Source of the DNA: Acidaminococcus hominis
GTDB lineage: Bacteria > Bacillota > Negativicutes > Acidaminococcales > Acidaminococcaceae
Direction: 5' to 3'
DNA length: 62,358 nt
Assembly: GCF_900291475.1 (NCBI RefSeq)
Contig: NZ_OLMM01000001.1
Span: 66,142-128,499 of the forward strand
Shown here: in pieces, positions 18,885 to 28,203 of the stretch
Layout of the letters: each line of letters begins with the position of its first letter
How positions within the stretch are numbered: position 1 is the first letter of the stretch
The notes under the pieces: model-generated
The model's database searches: none
Seen by the model: the letters and a program-made list of their open reading frames with translations, nothing else
What the model was told of the DNA's origin: nothing
Made by a program: the position numbers and the translations under genes

Positions 18885-20204
18885 ATGAAAAAGGAAATCA
18901 ATATTGGCTTATTGGGCGCTGGCACGGTAGGCGGCGGCGTCATCCTGGTTTTGAAAAACAACTGCGCACTGATTACGGAACGGGTGGGGGTTCCTGTCCG
19001 TATTAAGACTGTTCTGGCACGTCACCCGGAAAAGGTCACCGCGCTGGACCCCACCTTGAAAACCACGGACAACATCGAAGACATTATTGGGGATCCGGAT
19101 ATCGACATTGTGGTAGAGCTGATTGGCCGGGAGCATCCTGCCCTGGACTATATGCTGGCTGCCCTCAGGGCCGGGAAAAATGTTGTAACAGCCAATAAGG
19201 ACGTAGTAGCCGAGCACGGCAAGGAACTCTTTGACCTGGCGGCAGAAAAACACGTGGATTTCCTTTTTGAGGCTGCGGTAGCAGGAGGCATTCCCATTAT
19301 CCGTCCGCTGAAGGAATCTTTGGCGGCCAACCGGATTGACCAGATTATGGGCATCATCAACGGCACCACCAACTATATGCTGACCAAAATGACCGAGGAC
19401 CATATGGACTTTGCAGAAGTCCTGAAGGAAGCTCAGGATAAGGGCTACGCCGAGTCCGACCCCACCGCCGATGTAGGCGGCTGGGACGCTGCCCGGAAAC
19501 TGGCTATCCTGGCCTCCATCGGCTTCAACAGCCGGGTGTCCCTGAAAGATGTCAGCGTGGAAGGCATTGAGAAGGTATCCCTGCGGGATATCGAATACGC
19601 CGACGAGCTGGGCTACGTGGTGAAGCTTTTGGGTATTGCCAAGCAGAAAGAAGGCAAGGGCATCAGCGTCCGGGTACATCCCACCATGCTGCCGAAGAAC
19701 CATCCTTTGGCCACCGTTAATGATGTGTTTAACGCCGTCTTCGTTAAAGGCGAACCGGTGGGCGAAACCATGTTCTTTGGCCAGGGAGCCGGCCGGATGC
19801 CTACTGCCAGCGCTGTCTGCGGGGATATCCTGGAATCCACCCGGAATATTCTCCACGGCTGCACCGGCCGGGTAGGGTGCACCTGCTACGAGCAGAAACC
19901 CTTTATGGGCCCCAAAGACATCTACTCTCCCAGCTACGTACGTATGCTGGTGCAGGATCGGCCCGGTGTCTGGGCCGCCATTGCCACCGCTTTCGGTGAC
20001 AACGAAGTCAGCTTGAAGACCGTTGTGCAAAAACGCTCCCTGGGGAACCTGGCAGAAATCGTGGTAATTACCCACGGGGTCTCCGAATATGCCCTGCGCA
20101 AGGCTGAAAAAGCCCTGTCCAACCTGAGTGTGGTCTCCCGGATCTGTAACATCATCCGGGTAGAAGACGACAGCCTGAACGAACAGCTGAAAGAGCAAAA
20201 CTAA
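18885..20204 (+). CDS. hom: homoserine dehydrogenase
   Basis: 439 residues. It reduces aspartate semialdehyde to homoserine. The NAD(P) motif GLLGAGTVGGGV is at the N-terminus. GIINGTTNYMLTKM and ESDPTADVGGWDAARKL contain the substrate-binding and catalytic residues. From about residue 350 there is an ACT domain (VQDRPGVWAAIATAFGDNEVS), usual for threonine feedback inhibition. It lies between the ACT regulator and thrB, 16 and 20 bases away. No threonine synthase (thrC) gene is in the window. Confidence 0.97.
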   Translation: MKKEINIGLLGAGTVGGGVILVLKNNCALITERVGVPVRIKTVLARHPEKVTALDPTLKTTDNIEDIIGDPDIDIVVELIGREHPALDYMLAALRAGKNVVTANKDVVAEHGKELFDLAAEKHVDFLFEAAVAGGIPIIRPLKESLAANRIDQIMGIINGTTNYMLTKMTEDHMDFAEVLKEAQDKGYAESDPTADVGGWDAARKLAILASIGFNSRVSLKDVSVEGIEKVSLRDIEYADELGYVVKLLGIAKQKEGKGISVRVHPTMLPKNHPLATVNDVFNAVFVKGEPVGETMFFGQGAGRMPTASAVCGDILESTRNILHGCTGRVGCTCYEQKPFMGPKDIYSPSYVRMLVQDRPGVWAAIATAFGDNEVSLKTVVQKRSLGNLAEIVVITHGVSEYALRKAEKALSNLSVVSRICNIIRVEDDSLNEQLKEQN

Positions 20205-20224
20205 ACCGAAAGGTCTTGGATACA

Positions 20225-21139
20225 ATGGCAGCAATACGCAAGGTCACTGTACGGGTCCCTGCCACTTCCGCTAACTGCGGACCGGGCTTTGACTGCCTGG
20301 GACTGGCCTGCACCTTGTACAATACCTTTACTTACGAAATGATTCCGGAGGGAATCGTGATTGAAGCCCTGGGTCAGGACGCAGGGCTTTTGCCCCAGGG
20401 GAAAAACAACCTGGCGGCGGAATCCTTTTATATCCTGTGGGATAAATTGGGTCAGCCGGCTACGGGCATCAAAATCACCTCGGAAACCCAGGTGCCGGTT
20501 TCCCGGGGCCTGGGCAGCAGCTCCACCGCTGTGGTAGCCGGCCTGATGGCCGCCAACGCCTTGGCAGGGTCTCCCCTTGGCCAGGCAGACCTGGTGACGG
20601 AGGCTACCCTTATTGAAGGCCATCCGGACAATGTGGCGCCTGCAATTTTGGGCGGCATGACCATCAATGTCATGGAGGAGGGAAAAGTACGGAGCTTGAA
20701 ACTGGCCCCGGCCAAACCTCTGAAACTGGTGGTCTTGGTGCCGGATATGCAGCTTTCCACGGCCAAAGCCCGGGCAGCCATGCCCAAGGCTATTTCCGTG
20801 CGGGATTCTGTGTACTCCACCAGCCGGGCTGCCCTCCTGATTGGCGCCCTGGCCACCGGCCGCTATGAATTCCTTTCTACGGCCTTGCAGGACAAGATTC
20901 ATACGCCTTACCGGCTGCCTCTGATTCCAGGGGCCCAGGAGGCGTTAAAACGGGCTCAGGAGGCCGGAGCGTACCAGGCTGTTATCTCTGGTTCCGGCTC
21001 CACGCTCATGGCTTATGCGCCAGTTGACGCAGATCTGGAGACCATTGGCAGGGCCATGCGTGAGCCCTTTACGAAACGTAAGATTGACACCACGGTGCAC
21101 CTTTTGGACCTGGATTTTGAGGGCGCAAAAATTTTTTAA
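20225..21139 (+). CDS. thrB: homoserine kinase
   Basis: 304 residues from ATG 20225, preferred to a TTG at 20216 because AAAGG (20209-20213) is at proper distance only from the ATG. It is a GHMP kinase that phosphorylates homoserine. The opening VRVPATSANCGPGFDCLG and the ATP-binding loop PVSRGLGSSSTA are diagnostic. GHPDNVAPAILGG is the third family motif. It ends the threonine block; the tRNA-Pro promoter starts 20 bases after its stop. Confidence 0.96.
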   Translation: MAAIRKVTVRVPATSANCGPGFDCLGLACTLYNTFTYEMIPEGIVIEALGQDAGLLPQGKNNLAAESFYILWDKLGQPATGIKITSETQVPVSRGLGSSSTAVVAGLMAANALAGSPLGQADLVTEATLIEGHPDNVAPAILGGMTINVMEEGKVRSLKLAPAKPLKLVVLVPDMQLSTAKARAAMPKAISVRDSVYSTSRAALLIGALATGRYEFLSTALQDKIHTPYRLPLIPGAQEALKRAQEAGAYQAVISGSGSTLMAYAPVDADLETIGRAMREPFTKRKIDTTVHLLDLDFEGAKIF

Positions 21140-21158
21140 AAAAGTTTTGGAAAAACGC

Positions 21159-21187
21159 TTGACGAATGGTTCAAAACACCGTATAAT
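21159..21187 (+). promoter_or_regulatory. sigma-70/A-type promoter of the tRNA-Pro gene
   Basis: TTGACG (21159-21164) and TATAAT (21182-21187) are separated by exactly 17 bases. The tRNA starts 13 bases after the -10 box. Confidence 0.88.
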
Positions 21188-21199
21188 AGCTCTTGTGTT

Positions 21200-21276
21200 C
21201 GGGGCGTAGCGCAGTTTGGTAGCGCGCTTCCTTGGGGTGGAAGAGGTCGTGAGTTCGAATCTCGCCGCTCCGACCA
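21200..21276 (+). tRNA. tRNA-Pro (anticodon GGG)
   Basis: 77 bases with encoded CCA. The acceptor CGGGGCG pairs with CGCTCCG (one G-U). The D arm contains AGCGCAGTTTGGTAGCGC, the anticodon stem CTTCC/GGAAG encloses TTGGGGT with anticodon GGG, and the T arm contains GTTCGAATC. A C1-G72 pair is typical of bacterial proline tRNAs. It has its own promoter and terminator, so it is a separate transcription unit. Confidence 0.96.
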
Positions 21277-21290
21277 TTTAAATGAACTGG

Positions 21291-21323
21291 ACGCCACAAA
21301 GGTTATCTTTGTGGCGTTTTTTC
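21291..21323 (+). terminator. rho-independent terminator of tRNA-Pro
   Basis: Perfect 10-bp stem ACGCCACAAA/TTTGTGGCGT with a 7-base loop, followed by six T residues. Confidence 0.92.
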
Positions 21324-21409
21324 ATGCAAAAATGACGAAAAATGCTATAATAAGATTGAATGTGCGGCTCCTTTTCAAAAGGACGCCAAGAAACGGAGGT
21401 TCAGCTTGC

Positions 21410-23020
21410 ATGTCTGATCTGCAGGATAAGATTGCGAAAAGAAGAACGTTTGCTATCATTTCTCATCCGGATGCCGGTAAAACGACTCTGACTGAGAAAT
21501 TATTGCTATATGGGGGCGCCATCCATTTGGCCGGCTCCGTAAAATCCAGAAAGGCCAACCGCCATGCGGTGTCCGACTGGATGGAAATCGAAAAACAGAG
21601 AGGGATTTCCGTTACCTCCAGTGTGCTGCAGTTCGACTACGACGGCTACCGGGTAAACATTCTGGATACCCCTGGGCACCAGGACTTCAGTGAAGATACC
21701 TACCGTACCCTGATTGCTGCCGACAGCGCCGTTATGCTGATCGACGCTGCCAAAGGCGTGGAACCTCAGACCAAGAAGCTGTTCTGGGTCTGCCACCGGA
21801 GAAAACTTCCTATCTTTACCTTTGTGAATAAATTGGACCGTTACGGCCGGGCCCCCATGGACTTGATGGACGAAATCGAGAAAGTGCTGCATATCAATGC
21901 TTTCCCCATCAACTGGCCCATTGGCGTGGACGGCCACTATATTGGCGTGTACGACCGGCTGAAGAAGCAGGTGGAGCTGTTTGACAACGACTCCAGTCAC
22001 GGCTCCAAGATTTTGAAATCCACCACCGGTGACCTGAACGACCCGGCTATCCGGGAAGCCATCGGGGAAACCAATTACCAGAATCTCCTGGACGATATTG
22101 AGCTGCTGGATCTGGCCGGGGATGAATTTGACCTGGACAAGGTGAACGCAGGGGAACTGACCCCTATGTTCTTCGGGTCCGCCATGACCAACTTTGGCGT
22201 GCGCAGCTTCTTGGAAAAGTTCCTGGAACTGTCTCCCATGCCCCAGCCTCGCCACCTGAAGGACGGAGGCGTGGTAAAGCCTACCGACGAAACCTTCTCC
22301 GCCTTTATCTTCAAGATTCAGGCCAATATGAACCCGGCCCACCGGGACCGGATTTCCTTTATGCGCATCTGCTCCGGGGTGTTTGAAAAGGGCATGACCG
22401 TGTACCATGTCCAGGGGGGCAAGCCCGTAAAGCTGTCCCAGCCCCAGCAGTTCATGGCCCAGGAACGGACCACCGTAGAAAAAGCCTATCCTGGTGATAT
22501 CATTGGGGTCTTTGACCCGGGCATCTTCACCATCGGGGATTCCCTGTGCGATGAAAAGCATCAGGTACAGTTTGAAGATTTCCCCATTTTCCCGCCGGAA
22601 ATTTTCGCCAAGGTGCAGCCCAAGGACTCCATGAAGCGGAAACAGTTTGAAAAGGGCATTGTCCAACTGGCCCAGGAAGGCGCCATTCAGGTATTCCGCC
22701 AAAAGAATATCGGTATGGAAAGCTTTGTGGTGGGCGTGGTTGGCGTTTTGCAGCTGGAAGTACTGGAATACCGGCTGCTTAACGAATACGGCGCCAAACT
22801 GCTGATGGACCAGCTGCCCTACACCGTAGCCCGCTGGGTTTACGCCGACGATGCCGACGACATCCGGAACATCAAGGGCCTGGACAACGGCATGCTGGTG
22901 TACGACAAGCTGGACCGGCCGGTTATCCTGGTTTCCAACGAATGGAACCTGAACTGGATCCTGGAACGGAACCCGGGCATCAACTTTACCACCGTGCCCA
23001 GTGAAGCCAGAGCCATCTGA
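21410..23020 (+). CDS. prfC: peptide chain release factor 3
   Basis: 536 residues from ATG 21410, chosen for ACGGAGG upstream; the frame continues open to 21311 through the tRNA terminator and so is not coding there. RF3 is a GTPase that recycles RF1/RF2. HPDAGKTTLTEKLLL is the P-loop, DTPGHQDFSED the G3 motif and NKLDRYGRAP the G4 motif. RKANRHAVSDWME is the RF3-specific switch stretch, separating it from EF-G. Confidence 0.96.
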   Translation: MSDLQDKIAKRRTFAIISHPDAGKTTLTEKLLLYGGAIHLAGSVKSRKANRHAVSDWMEIEKQRGISVTSSVLQFDYDGYRVNILDTPGHQDFSEDTYRTLIAADSAVMLIDAAKGVEPQTKKLFWVCHRRKLPIFTFVNKLDRYGRAPMDLMDEIEKVLHINAFPINWPIGVDGHYIGVYDRLKKQVELFDNDSSHGSKILKSTTGDLNDPAIREAIGETNYQNLLDDIELLDLAGDEFDLDKVNAGELTPMFFGSAMTNFGVRSFLEKFLELSPMPQPRHLKDGGVVKPTDETFSAFIFKIQANMNPAHRDRISFMRICSGVFEKGMTVYHVQGGKPVKLSQPQQFMAQERTTVEKAYPGDIIGVFDPGIFTIGDSLCDEKHQVQFEDFPIFPPEIFAKVQPKDSMKRKQFEKGIVQLAQEGAIQVFRQKNIGMESFVVGVVGVLQLEVLEYRLLNEYGAKLLMDQLPYTVARWVYADDADDIRNIKGLDNGMLVYDKLDRPVILVSNEWNLNWILERNPGINFTTVPSEARAI

Positions 23021-23039
23021 CCCTGGGGAGGACCAGAAC

Positions 23040-23798
23040 ATGGATACAAGCAAGAAACCCGTAATGGATATCATGGGGGTTCCCGTGAGCCCCTTTTCCA
23101 TGCAGGAAGCCGTAGCCTGGCTGCTGCAGCGGATTAAGGATAATAAAAAGACCCAGGTGGTGACCGCCAACGCGGAAATCATCATGATGGGCCTCCAGGA
23201 TCCTCGGTATCTGGACCTGCTCCAGAAAACCGACCTGGTGCTGGCGGACGGCGCCGGCACGGTCTGGGCCGGCCGGACCCTGGGCTATACGGTGCCTGAG
23301 CGGGTGGCGGGCTTTGACCTGTTTGTCCAGCTGCTGAAACAGGCAGCGAAAACAGGGGAGACCATCTACCTGTTTGGGGCAGCACCGGGCATTGCCGAGG
23401 CCGCCAAAGCCAAGGCCGAAGAAATTGCTCCCGGGGTAAAGATTGTGGGCACCCGGAACGGCTACTTTAAGGAAGAAGAGTCCGGTGCCATTATTGACGA
23501 AATCAACCGCAGCGGGGCCCAAATCCTGTTTGCAGCCCTGGGGGCGCCTAAGCAGGAGTACTGGCTGGACAGCCATCGGGACGAACTGAAGCCCCCGGTC
23601 CGGGTGGGCCTGGGCGGCAGTTTCGACGTGCTGGCCGGCAAGATGGAACGGGCTCCCAAGTGGATGCAGGAAGCCTCCCTGGAGTGGCTGTTTCGGCTGT
23701 ACAAGCAGCCCAGCCGCTTTGGCCGGATGCTGGCCCTGCCCAAGTTTGTGCTGGAAGTTTTGGGCACAAAATATGGCGTACTTCACAAAAAGAAATAA
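23040..23798 (+). CDS. WecG/TagA/CpsF family glycosyltransferase
   Basis: 252 residues from ATG 23040 with GGGGAGG before it. Members (GT26) transfer N-acetylmannosamine or a related sugar to lipid-linked acceptors for teichoic acids or surface polysaccharides. Signatures: TANAEIIMMG, LADGAGTVWA, the glycine-rich GAAPGIAEAA and GAPKQEYWL. The end of prfC is only 19 bases upstream. Whether it acts in exopolysaccharide or LPS-associated synthesis here is unknown. Confidence 0.9.
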   Translation: MDTSKKPVMDIMGVPVSPFSMQEAVAWLLQRIKDNKKTQVVTANAEIIMMGLQDPRYLDLLQKTDLVLADGAGTVWAGRTLGYTVPERVAGFDLFVQLLKQAAKTGETIYLFGAAPGIAEAAKAKAEEIAPGVKIVGTRNGYFKEEESGAIIDEINRSGAQILFAALGAPKQEYWLDSHRDELKPPVRVGLGGSFDVLAGKMERAPKWMQEASLEWLFRLYKQPSRFGRMLALPKFVLEVLGTKYGVLHKKK

Positions 23799-23810
23799 CC
23801 TGGCAAGCAT

Positions 23811-23839
23811 TAGACAAAGCTCGAATGTTGTATTATAAT
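23811..23839 (+). promoter_or_regulatory. promoter of psd-pssA-glycosyltransferase genes
   Basis: TAGACA (23811-23816), a 17-base spacer and TATAAT (23834-23839), ending 25 bases before the psd GTG. Confidence 0.75.
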
Positions 23840-23864
23840 AAACAAAATAGGTGGAGGTGAAGTT

Positions 23865-24506
23865 GTGTCCAAATTTACAATCGTGAAAGAAGGGTATCCC
23901 TTTATTGGCATTTGCGCCATGGCGACTCTTCTGGTTGGGTATTTTGTAGGGGTGGACTTTGCCGTACTGCCTCTGGTCCTGACCGCGTATTTCACATATT
24001 TTTTCCGCAACCCCGATCGTCCCACCCGGATTGATCCCAGCATCCTGTATTCCCCGGCGGACGGTACCGTTATGGGGGTGGAGGGTTTCTACGATCAGGA
24101 ATTTCTCAATGAACCTGCAATCAAGGTGACGATATTTCTTTCTGTCTTCAATGTGCATACCAACCGGGCTCCCATGGACGGCACCGTGACCTACCAGCGC
24201 TATACCTGCGGCGGTTACGAACCGGCCTACAAGAACTCGGCCCCCATTGTCAACGAACGGATGGCCATTGGCCTGGACAACGGGAAGAACCGTGTCCTGG
24301 TAATCCAGATTGCCGGGATTCTGGCCCGCCGGATTGTGTCCTGGACCTCCCTGGGCAGTACCCTGAAACAGGGCGAATGCTACGGGATGATCAAATTTGG
24401 CTCTTGCACGGAACTGGTAATGCCCAGATCCGTAGAAGTCATGGTAAAAAAAGGTGACAAGGTCAAGGGCGGATTAAGTATTATTGGGAGGCAGAAAGCA
24501 GAATGA
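23865..24506 (+). CDS. psd: phosphatidylserine decarboxylase
   Basis: 213 residues from GTG 23865 (GGAGGTGAAG upstream). It forms phosphatidylethanolamine from phosphatidylserine. One or two N-terminal hydrophobic segments span about residues 10-45. FLSVFNVHTNRAP is the conserved core. The LGST motif near residue 164 is the self-cleavage site that yields the pyruvoyl group at the serine. The short form belongs to the archaeal/Firmicute-type Psd. Its last bases overlap pssA. Confidence 0.94.
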   Translation: MSKFTIVKEGYPFIGICAMATLLVGYFVGVDFAVLPLVLTAYFTYFFRNPDRPTRIDPSILYSPADGTVMGVEGFYDQEFLNEPAIKVTIFLSVFNVHTNRAPMDGTVTYQRYTCGGYEPAYKNSAPIVNERMAIGLDNGKNRVLVIQIAGILARRIVSWTSLGSTLKQGECYGMIKFGSCTELVMPRSVEVMVKKGDKVKGGLSIIGRQKAE

Positions 24507-25189
24507 ATTATAGACGTATGGTTCCAAACAGCATCAGTGGCCTTAGCCTGGTGCTGGGAGTTCTGTCCATTTATCTTTCCATGGACCAGGAATTCACAAA
24601 AGCAGCAATCTTTATCATCTTGGCCATTCTGGCAGATTCCTGTGATGGCCGGGCAGCCCGGGCACTGGGCGTCAGCGGCCCCTTTGGGGTGGAAATGGAT
24701 TCCCTGTGTGATGTCTGCTCCTTTGGCATGGCACCGTCTGTTTTGATTTATTGTTATTCCCTGCACCAGCTGGGTCTGGCTGGACAGATTATTTCCGCCA
24801 TGGTTGCCTTCGGGGCAGCCCTGCGGCTGGCACGTTTTAACGTGAACGTATCCGCCATCCACGGTTATTTCCAAGGGATGCCTGCTCCGGCCGGCGCCTG
24901 CGTGGTGGCCACGTTCGTAGCCTCCGGTTTCCAGGTAAATCCGGTGCTGGTAGCCATCGGCACCCTGGGCGTTGCTGTGCTCATGTACAGTGAAGTCCGG
25001 TATCCTGATTTCAAGGGGAAGGGCAACCCGCTTTTCAAAGGGCCCGTGCTTGTTTCCTTCCTGATTGGTGCGTATCTGCTGTACATCAATGTGTCAGCTT
25101 GGCCCTTTGTCATCATGTTCACCTACACCCTGTGCGGTGTATTTAATGCTCTGTATGTAAAGGTGACTGGCAAGCAAGCCGGCCATTAA
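24503..25189 (+). CDS. pssA: CDP-diacylglycerol-serine O-phosphatidyltransferase
   Basis: 228 residues, overlapping psd by 4 bases (ATGA). It makes phosphatidylserine, the substrate of the preceding gene product. The CDP-alcohol phosphotransferase motif D-G-x2-A-R-x8-G-x3-D-x3-D is visible as DGRAARAL, G and DSLCD around residues 50-75. The rest is hydrophobic, with six or seven membrane segments. psd plus pssA thus encode the complete route to phosphatidylethanolamine. Confidence 0.95.
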   Translation: MNYRRMVPNSISGLSLVLGVLSIYLSMDQEFTKAAIFIILAILADSCDGRAARALGVSGPFGVEMDSLCDVCSFGMAPSVLIYCYSLHQLGLAGQIISAMVAFGAALRLARFNVNVSAIHGYFQGMPAPAGACVVATFVASGFQVNPVLVAIGTLGVAVLMYSEVRYPDFKGKGNPLFKGPVLVSFLIGAYLLYINVSAWPFVIMFTYTLCGVFNALYVKVTGKQAGH

Positions 25190-25202
25190 GAGGAGGAAGT
25201 CT

Positions 25203-26504
25203 GTGTTCATCATGAGCAGCTATTTTGATATTATTATGATTCCTCTGCAAGTGTTGATCGTTTTCTTTACGATTTACTACTTTACCATTTCCCTGTTCGG
25301 CATTCTGCCCCGGAAAAAGGAAAAGAAGATCCTGACCCCCAAAACCACTTTTGCGGTGGTTGTGGCTGCCCATAACGAGGAAAAGGTAGTTGGCCAGCTG
25401 GTGGATAACCTGAAGATGCTGCGTTATCCCAATGATATGTACGATATTTTCGTGGTAGCTGATAATTGCAGCGACCATACGGCGGAAGTGGCAGCTCGTG
25501 AGGGCGCCCTGGTGTACGAACGGCACAACACCAACGAAATGCAGCAAGGCAAGGGCTTTGCCCTGGAATGGATGTTCCAGAAGCTGTTTGCCCTGCCCAA
25601 GCAATACGATGCCGTGGTGATTTTCGATGCGGACAACCTGGTGCATCTGGACTTCCTGATGGAAATCAACAACCGGTACTGCAAAGGGGAACGGCTGATT
25701 CAGGGCTACCTGGACTCCAAGAACCCCAACGATACCTGGGTCAGCGGCGTGTTCGCCATTTCCTTCTGGATCATCAACCACGTTTGGCACTTGGCCAAAT
25801 ACAATATCGGCCTGTCCTCCGTCTTTGGCGGTACGGGCATGTGCATTTCCACCGATATTTTGAAGAAATACGGTTGGCAGGCTACCTGCCTTACCGAAGA
25901 TATGGAATTTACCATGAAGTCCCTGCTGGAAGGGATTCCCACCACCTGGTGCCATGATGCCATTGTGTATGATGAAAAGGTGGTTACCTTCAAGCAGTCC
26001 TGGAACCAGAGAAAACGCTGGGCCCAGGGGCATTTCGATGTGGCTGAGCGGTATATCCCCAAGCTGCTGAAGGAAGGTATCAAGCGCCGGGATATCGTCA
26101 TTCTGGACGGCATCATCGACCTGATTCAGCCTTACTTCCTGCTGATCTCCGCGTTCTTTGTTATCTGCAGCACCATCTACTCCTTTGTTCCTTTCTACAC
26201 CAACGTGCTGTATGCCCTGCTGCCCTACGAAATCTGGCAGGTAATCGGGATTGGCCAGTATGTGATTCCGGCCATTATCCTCTTTAAGATCCATGCGGCT
26301 CCCAAGTCCTGGTTCTACACCCTGTTCTATCCGATTTTCGTATACAGCTGGATTCCCATTACCATGGCCGGCTTTATCCATCGCCATGAACACGCCTGGA
26401 GCCACACCCTGCATACCCGGAACATCAGCTTTAACGATGTGCTGGTGCCGGAAAGCGCAGAAGTGGGACCCAAGCAGATTATCCACACCAAAAAGAGAAA
26501 CTAA
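25203..26504 (+). CDS. membrane-bound family 2 glycosyltransferase (processive type)
   Basis: 433 residues from GTG 25203 after AGAGGAGG; an in-frame ATG at 25212 is an alternative. The N-terminal membrane segment is followed by the GT-A domain: VVAAHNEEKVV, VADNCSDHT, the metal-binding DADN, TEDMEF and QRKRWAQGHFD. The last is the QxxRW motif of cellulose/chitin/hyaluronan synthase-like enzymes. Three or four membrane segments lie at the C-terminus (about 310-400). It probably polymerises or transfers sugars across the inner membrane. The product is unknown. Confidence 0.88.
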   Translation: MFIMSSYFDIIMIPLQVLIVFFTIYYFTISLFGILPRKKEKKILTPKTTFAVVVAAHNEEKVVGQLVDNLKMLRYPNDMYDIFVVADNCSDHTAEVAAREGALVYERHNTNEMQQGKGFALEWMFQKLFALPKQYDAVVIFDADNLVHLDFLMEINNRYCKGERLIQGYLDSKNPNDTWVSGVFAISFWIINHVWHLAKYNIGLSSVFGGTGMCISTDILKKYGWQATCLTEDMEFTMKSLLEGIPTTWCHDAIVYDEKVVTFKQSWNQRKRWAQGHFDVAERYIPKLLKEGIKRRDIVILDGIIDLIQPYFLLISAFFVICSTIYSFVPFYTNVLYALLPYEIWQVIGIGQYVIPAIILFKIHAAPKSWFYTLFYPIFVYSWIPITMAGFIHRHEHAWSHTLHTRNISFNDVLVPESAEVGPKQIIHTKKRN

Positions 26505-26514
26505 AACAAAACCT

Positions 26515-26549
26515 GAAGCTGTGCAGCGCTGCACAGCTTCTTCTTTTTG
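26515..26549 (+). terminator. rho-independent terminator after the glycosyltransferase
   Basis: GAAGCTGTGCA and TGCACAGCTTC form a perfect 11-bp stem around GCGC, followed by TTCTTTTT. The GC-rich stretch 26550-26630 that follows shows no gene. Confidence 0.9.
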
Positions 26550-26699
26550 GGCCAGGGAGGCCGCCGCTCCCTATAGGCAAGGAACTGCGGCGCACAGGGC
26601 GAAGGCGGCGGCCAGAGGGGCGCTGCAATGGTACTTGTGTTCACTTTACCTGGCAAATATGGTAAAATAAAAGGTGTATCTAACGCAAAGGAGTACCTT

Positions 26700-27374
26700 A
26701 TGGCAATTCGAGGGATTTTATATGATTTTGACGGAACCTTGGCCAATACTACACCGTTAATTTTGGCCACCTTCCAAAAGACGCTGGAGCATTTCCTGGA
26801 CCAGCCTGTGGAGCAGCAGGCCATCATCAACACCTTTGGCCTGCCTCTGCGCCAGGGCCTGTCCGTGGTAACGGGCATTACGGACCCGGACCGGATTGAG
26901 GAAATGGTCCAGTACTACCGGCACTACAATATCAAATGGCACGACCAGATGATTGAGCCCTTTCCCGGGGTGGCAGAAGGCTGTCAAAAGCTTCAGGAAA
27001 AGGGCATTGCCCAGGCCATCGTCACCAGCAAGTTCAAGGCCACCTGTCAGCGGGGTTTGGACTGCCTGGGGCTTTCCTCCTACATTGACGGAGGCATCAT
27101 CGGGGCCCAGGAATGTCAGGCCCACAAGCCCGACCCGGAACCCATGGCCAGCGGCGCAGCCCTTTTGGGCCTTGCTCCGGAGGAATGCCTGTGCGTGGGG
27201 GACAGCCCCTACGACCTGTTAAGCGGACGGGCTGCCGGCTGCCGGGCTACGGTAAAAGTCGGTTGGTCGTCTTTTAAACAAGATTTTTTTGACGGCAAAA
27301 TCCACCCGGATTACGTCATTGGGCAAGTCTCGGATCTCCTTTCGATTATTGATGAATTGAACCAGAAGAGGTGA
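26700..27374 (+). CDS. HAD-superfamily hydrolase, phosphoglycolate-phosphatase-like
   Basis: 224 residues from ATG 26700, chosen for AAAGGAG upstream; the frame is open from 26628 but without similarity. The catalytic DFDGTL (residues 9-14) gives the nucleophile and acid aspartates. VTSKF is motif II and VGDSPYDLLSG motif IV. The helical cap follows motif I, the subclass I arrangement of Gph/PpaX. Substrate unknown. It overlaps the region before mtnP. Confidence 0.9.
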   Translation: MAIRGILYDFDGTLANTTPLILATFQKTLEHFLDQPVEQQAIINTFGLPLRQGLSVVTGITDPDRIEEMVQYYRHYNIKWHDQMIEPFPGVAEGCQKLQEKGIAQAIVTSKFKATCQRGLDCLGLSSYIDGGIIGAQECQAHKPDPEPMASGAALLGLAPEECLCVGDSPYDLLSGRAAGCRATVKVGWSSFKQDFFDGKIHPDYVIGQVSDLLSIIDELNQKR

Positions 27375-27379
27375 GAAGA

Positions 27380-28189
27380 TTGCGTAAAATCGGAATTATC
27401 GGAGGCACCGGCGTTGAAGATGCCTCCCGTTTTGGTACCCTGGAACCTGTAACCGTGAAAACCCCCTTTGGTGAGGCCCACTGCCTCAAGACCACCTTGA
27501 ACGGCCACGAAGTGTATTTTATGGCCCGGCATGGAGCGAATCATTCCCTGCCTCCCCATAAGATCAACTATCGGGCCAATATTTTCGCCCTAAAGCAGCT
27601 GGGAGTCACAGAAATCCTGTCCTTTACGGCAGTAGGCTCCATCAACGTGGCCCTGCGGCCCGGCACCTTCGTGGTTTGCAGCCAGCTTTTGGATTTCACC
27701 AAAAACCGGGTGAACACCTTCTTTAACGGGGAGGGTGGCAAGGTGGCCCATGTGGATTTTGCTTACCCCTACTGTCCGGTGGTTCGGGAGCGGGTCATCC
27801 ATGCTCTTATGCAGCTGGGGCTGCGCCACTGCAAGCAGGGTACCTACGTGGTTACCGAAGGCCCCCGCTACGAAACGGCGGCGGAGAACAAAATGTTCGC
27901 CTGTCTGGGCGGGGACGTGTGCGGCATGACCAATATGCCGGAAGCGGTCCTGGCCCGGGAAGCCGAAATCTGCTACGCCAACGTGTCCGTGGTTACCAAT
28001 ATGGGTTCCGGTTTTGCCCAAAGGGCTTTGTCCCACGAGGAAGTAACCGCTGCCATGGAACTCCAGGGCAGACAGATTCTTGCGGTGATGGAAGCCTATA
28101 TTAAGGATACGGAAACACCCCTGCACAGCTGCAGCTGCCGCGAGGCCCTAAAGGAATACGGCGGCTTCCACTGTGAAGACTTTCAATAA
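27380..28189 (+). CDS. mtnP: S-methyl-5'-thioadenosine phosphorylase family protein
   Basis: 269 residues from TTG 27380, preferred to GTG 27371 because AGAGGTGAG overlaps the GTG and is properly spaced for TTG. It phosphorolyses methylthioadenosine to adenine and methylthioribose-1-phosphate. IGIIGGTGVED, FMARHGANHSLPPHKINYRAN (partly quoted: RHG...PPH...NYRAN), and GCPRYETAAENKMF-like phosphate/purine motifs are present. GMTNMPEAVLAREAEI is the purine-specificity stretch. mtaD, acting on the same substrate, follows at 14 bases. Confidence 0.9.
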   Translation: MRKIGIIGGTGVEDASRFGTLEPVTVKTPFGEAHCLKTTLNGHEVYFMARHGANHSLPPHKINYRANIFALKQLGVTEILSFTAVGSINVALRPGTFVVCSQLLDFTKNRVNTFFNGEGGKVAHVDFAYPYCPVVRERVIHALMQLGLRHCKQGTYVVTEGPRYETAAENKMFACLGGDVCGMTNMPEAVLAREAEICYANVSVVTNMGSGFAQRALSHEEVTAAMELQGRQILAVMEAYIKDTETPLHSCSCREALKEYGGFHCEDFQ

Positions 28190-28203
28190 AAAGGAGATTA
28201 CCT

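Noticed and set aside
21311-21409. N-terminal extension of prfC
   Set aside because: It would begin inside the tRNA terminator; the ATG at 21410 has the ribosome-binding site and the family start.
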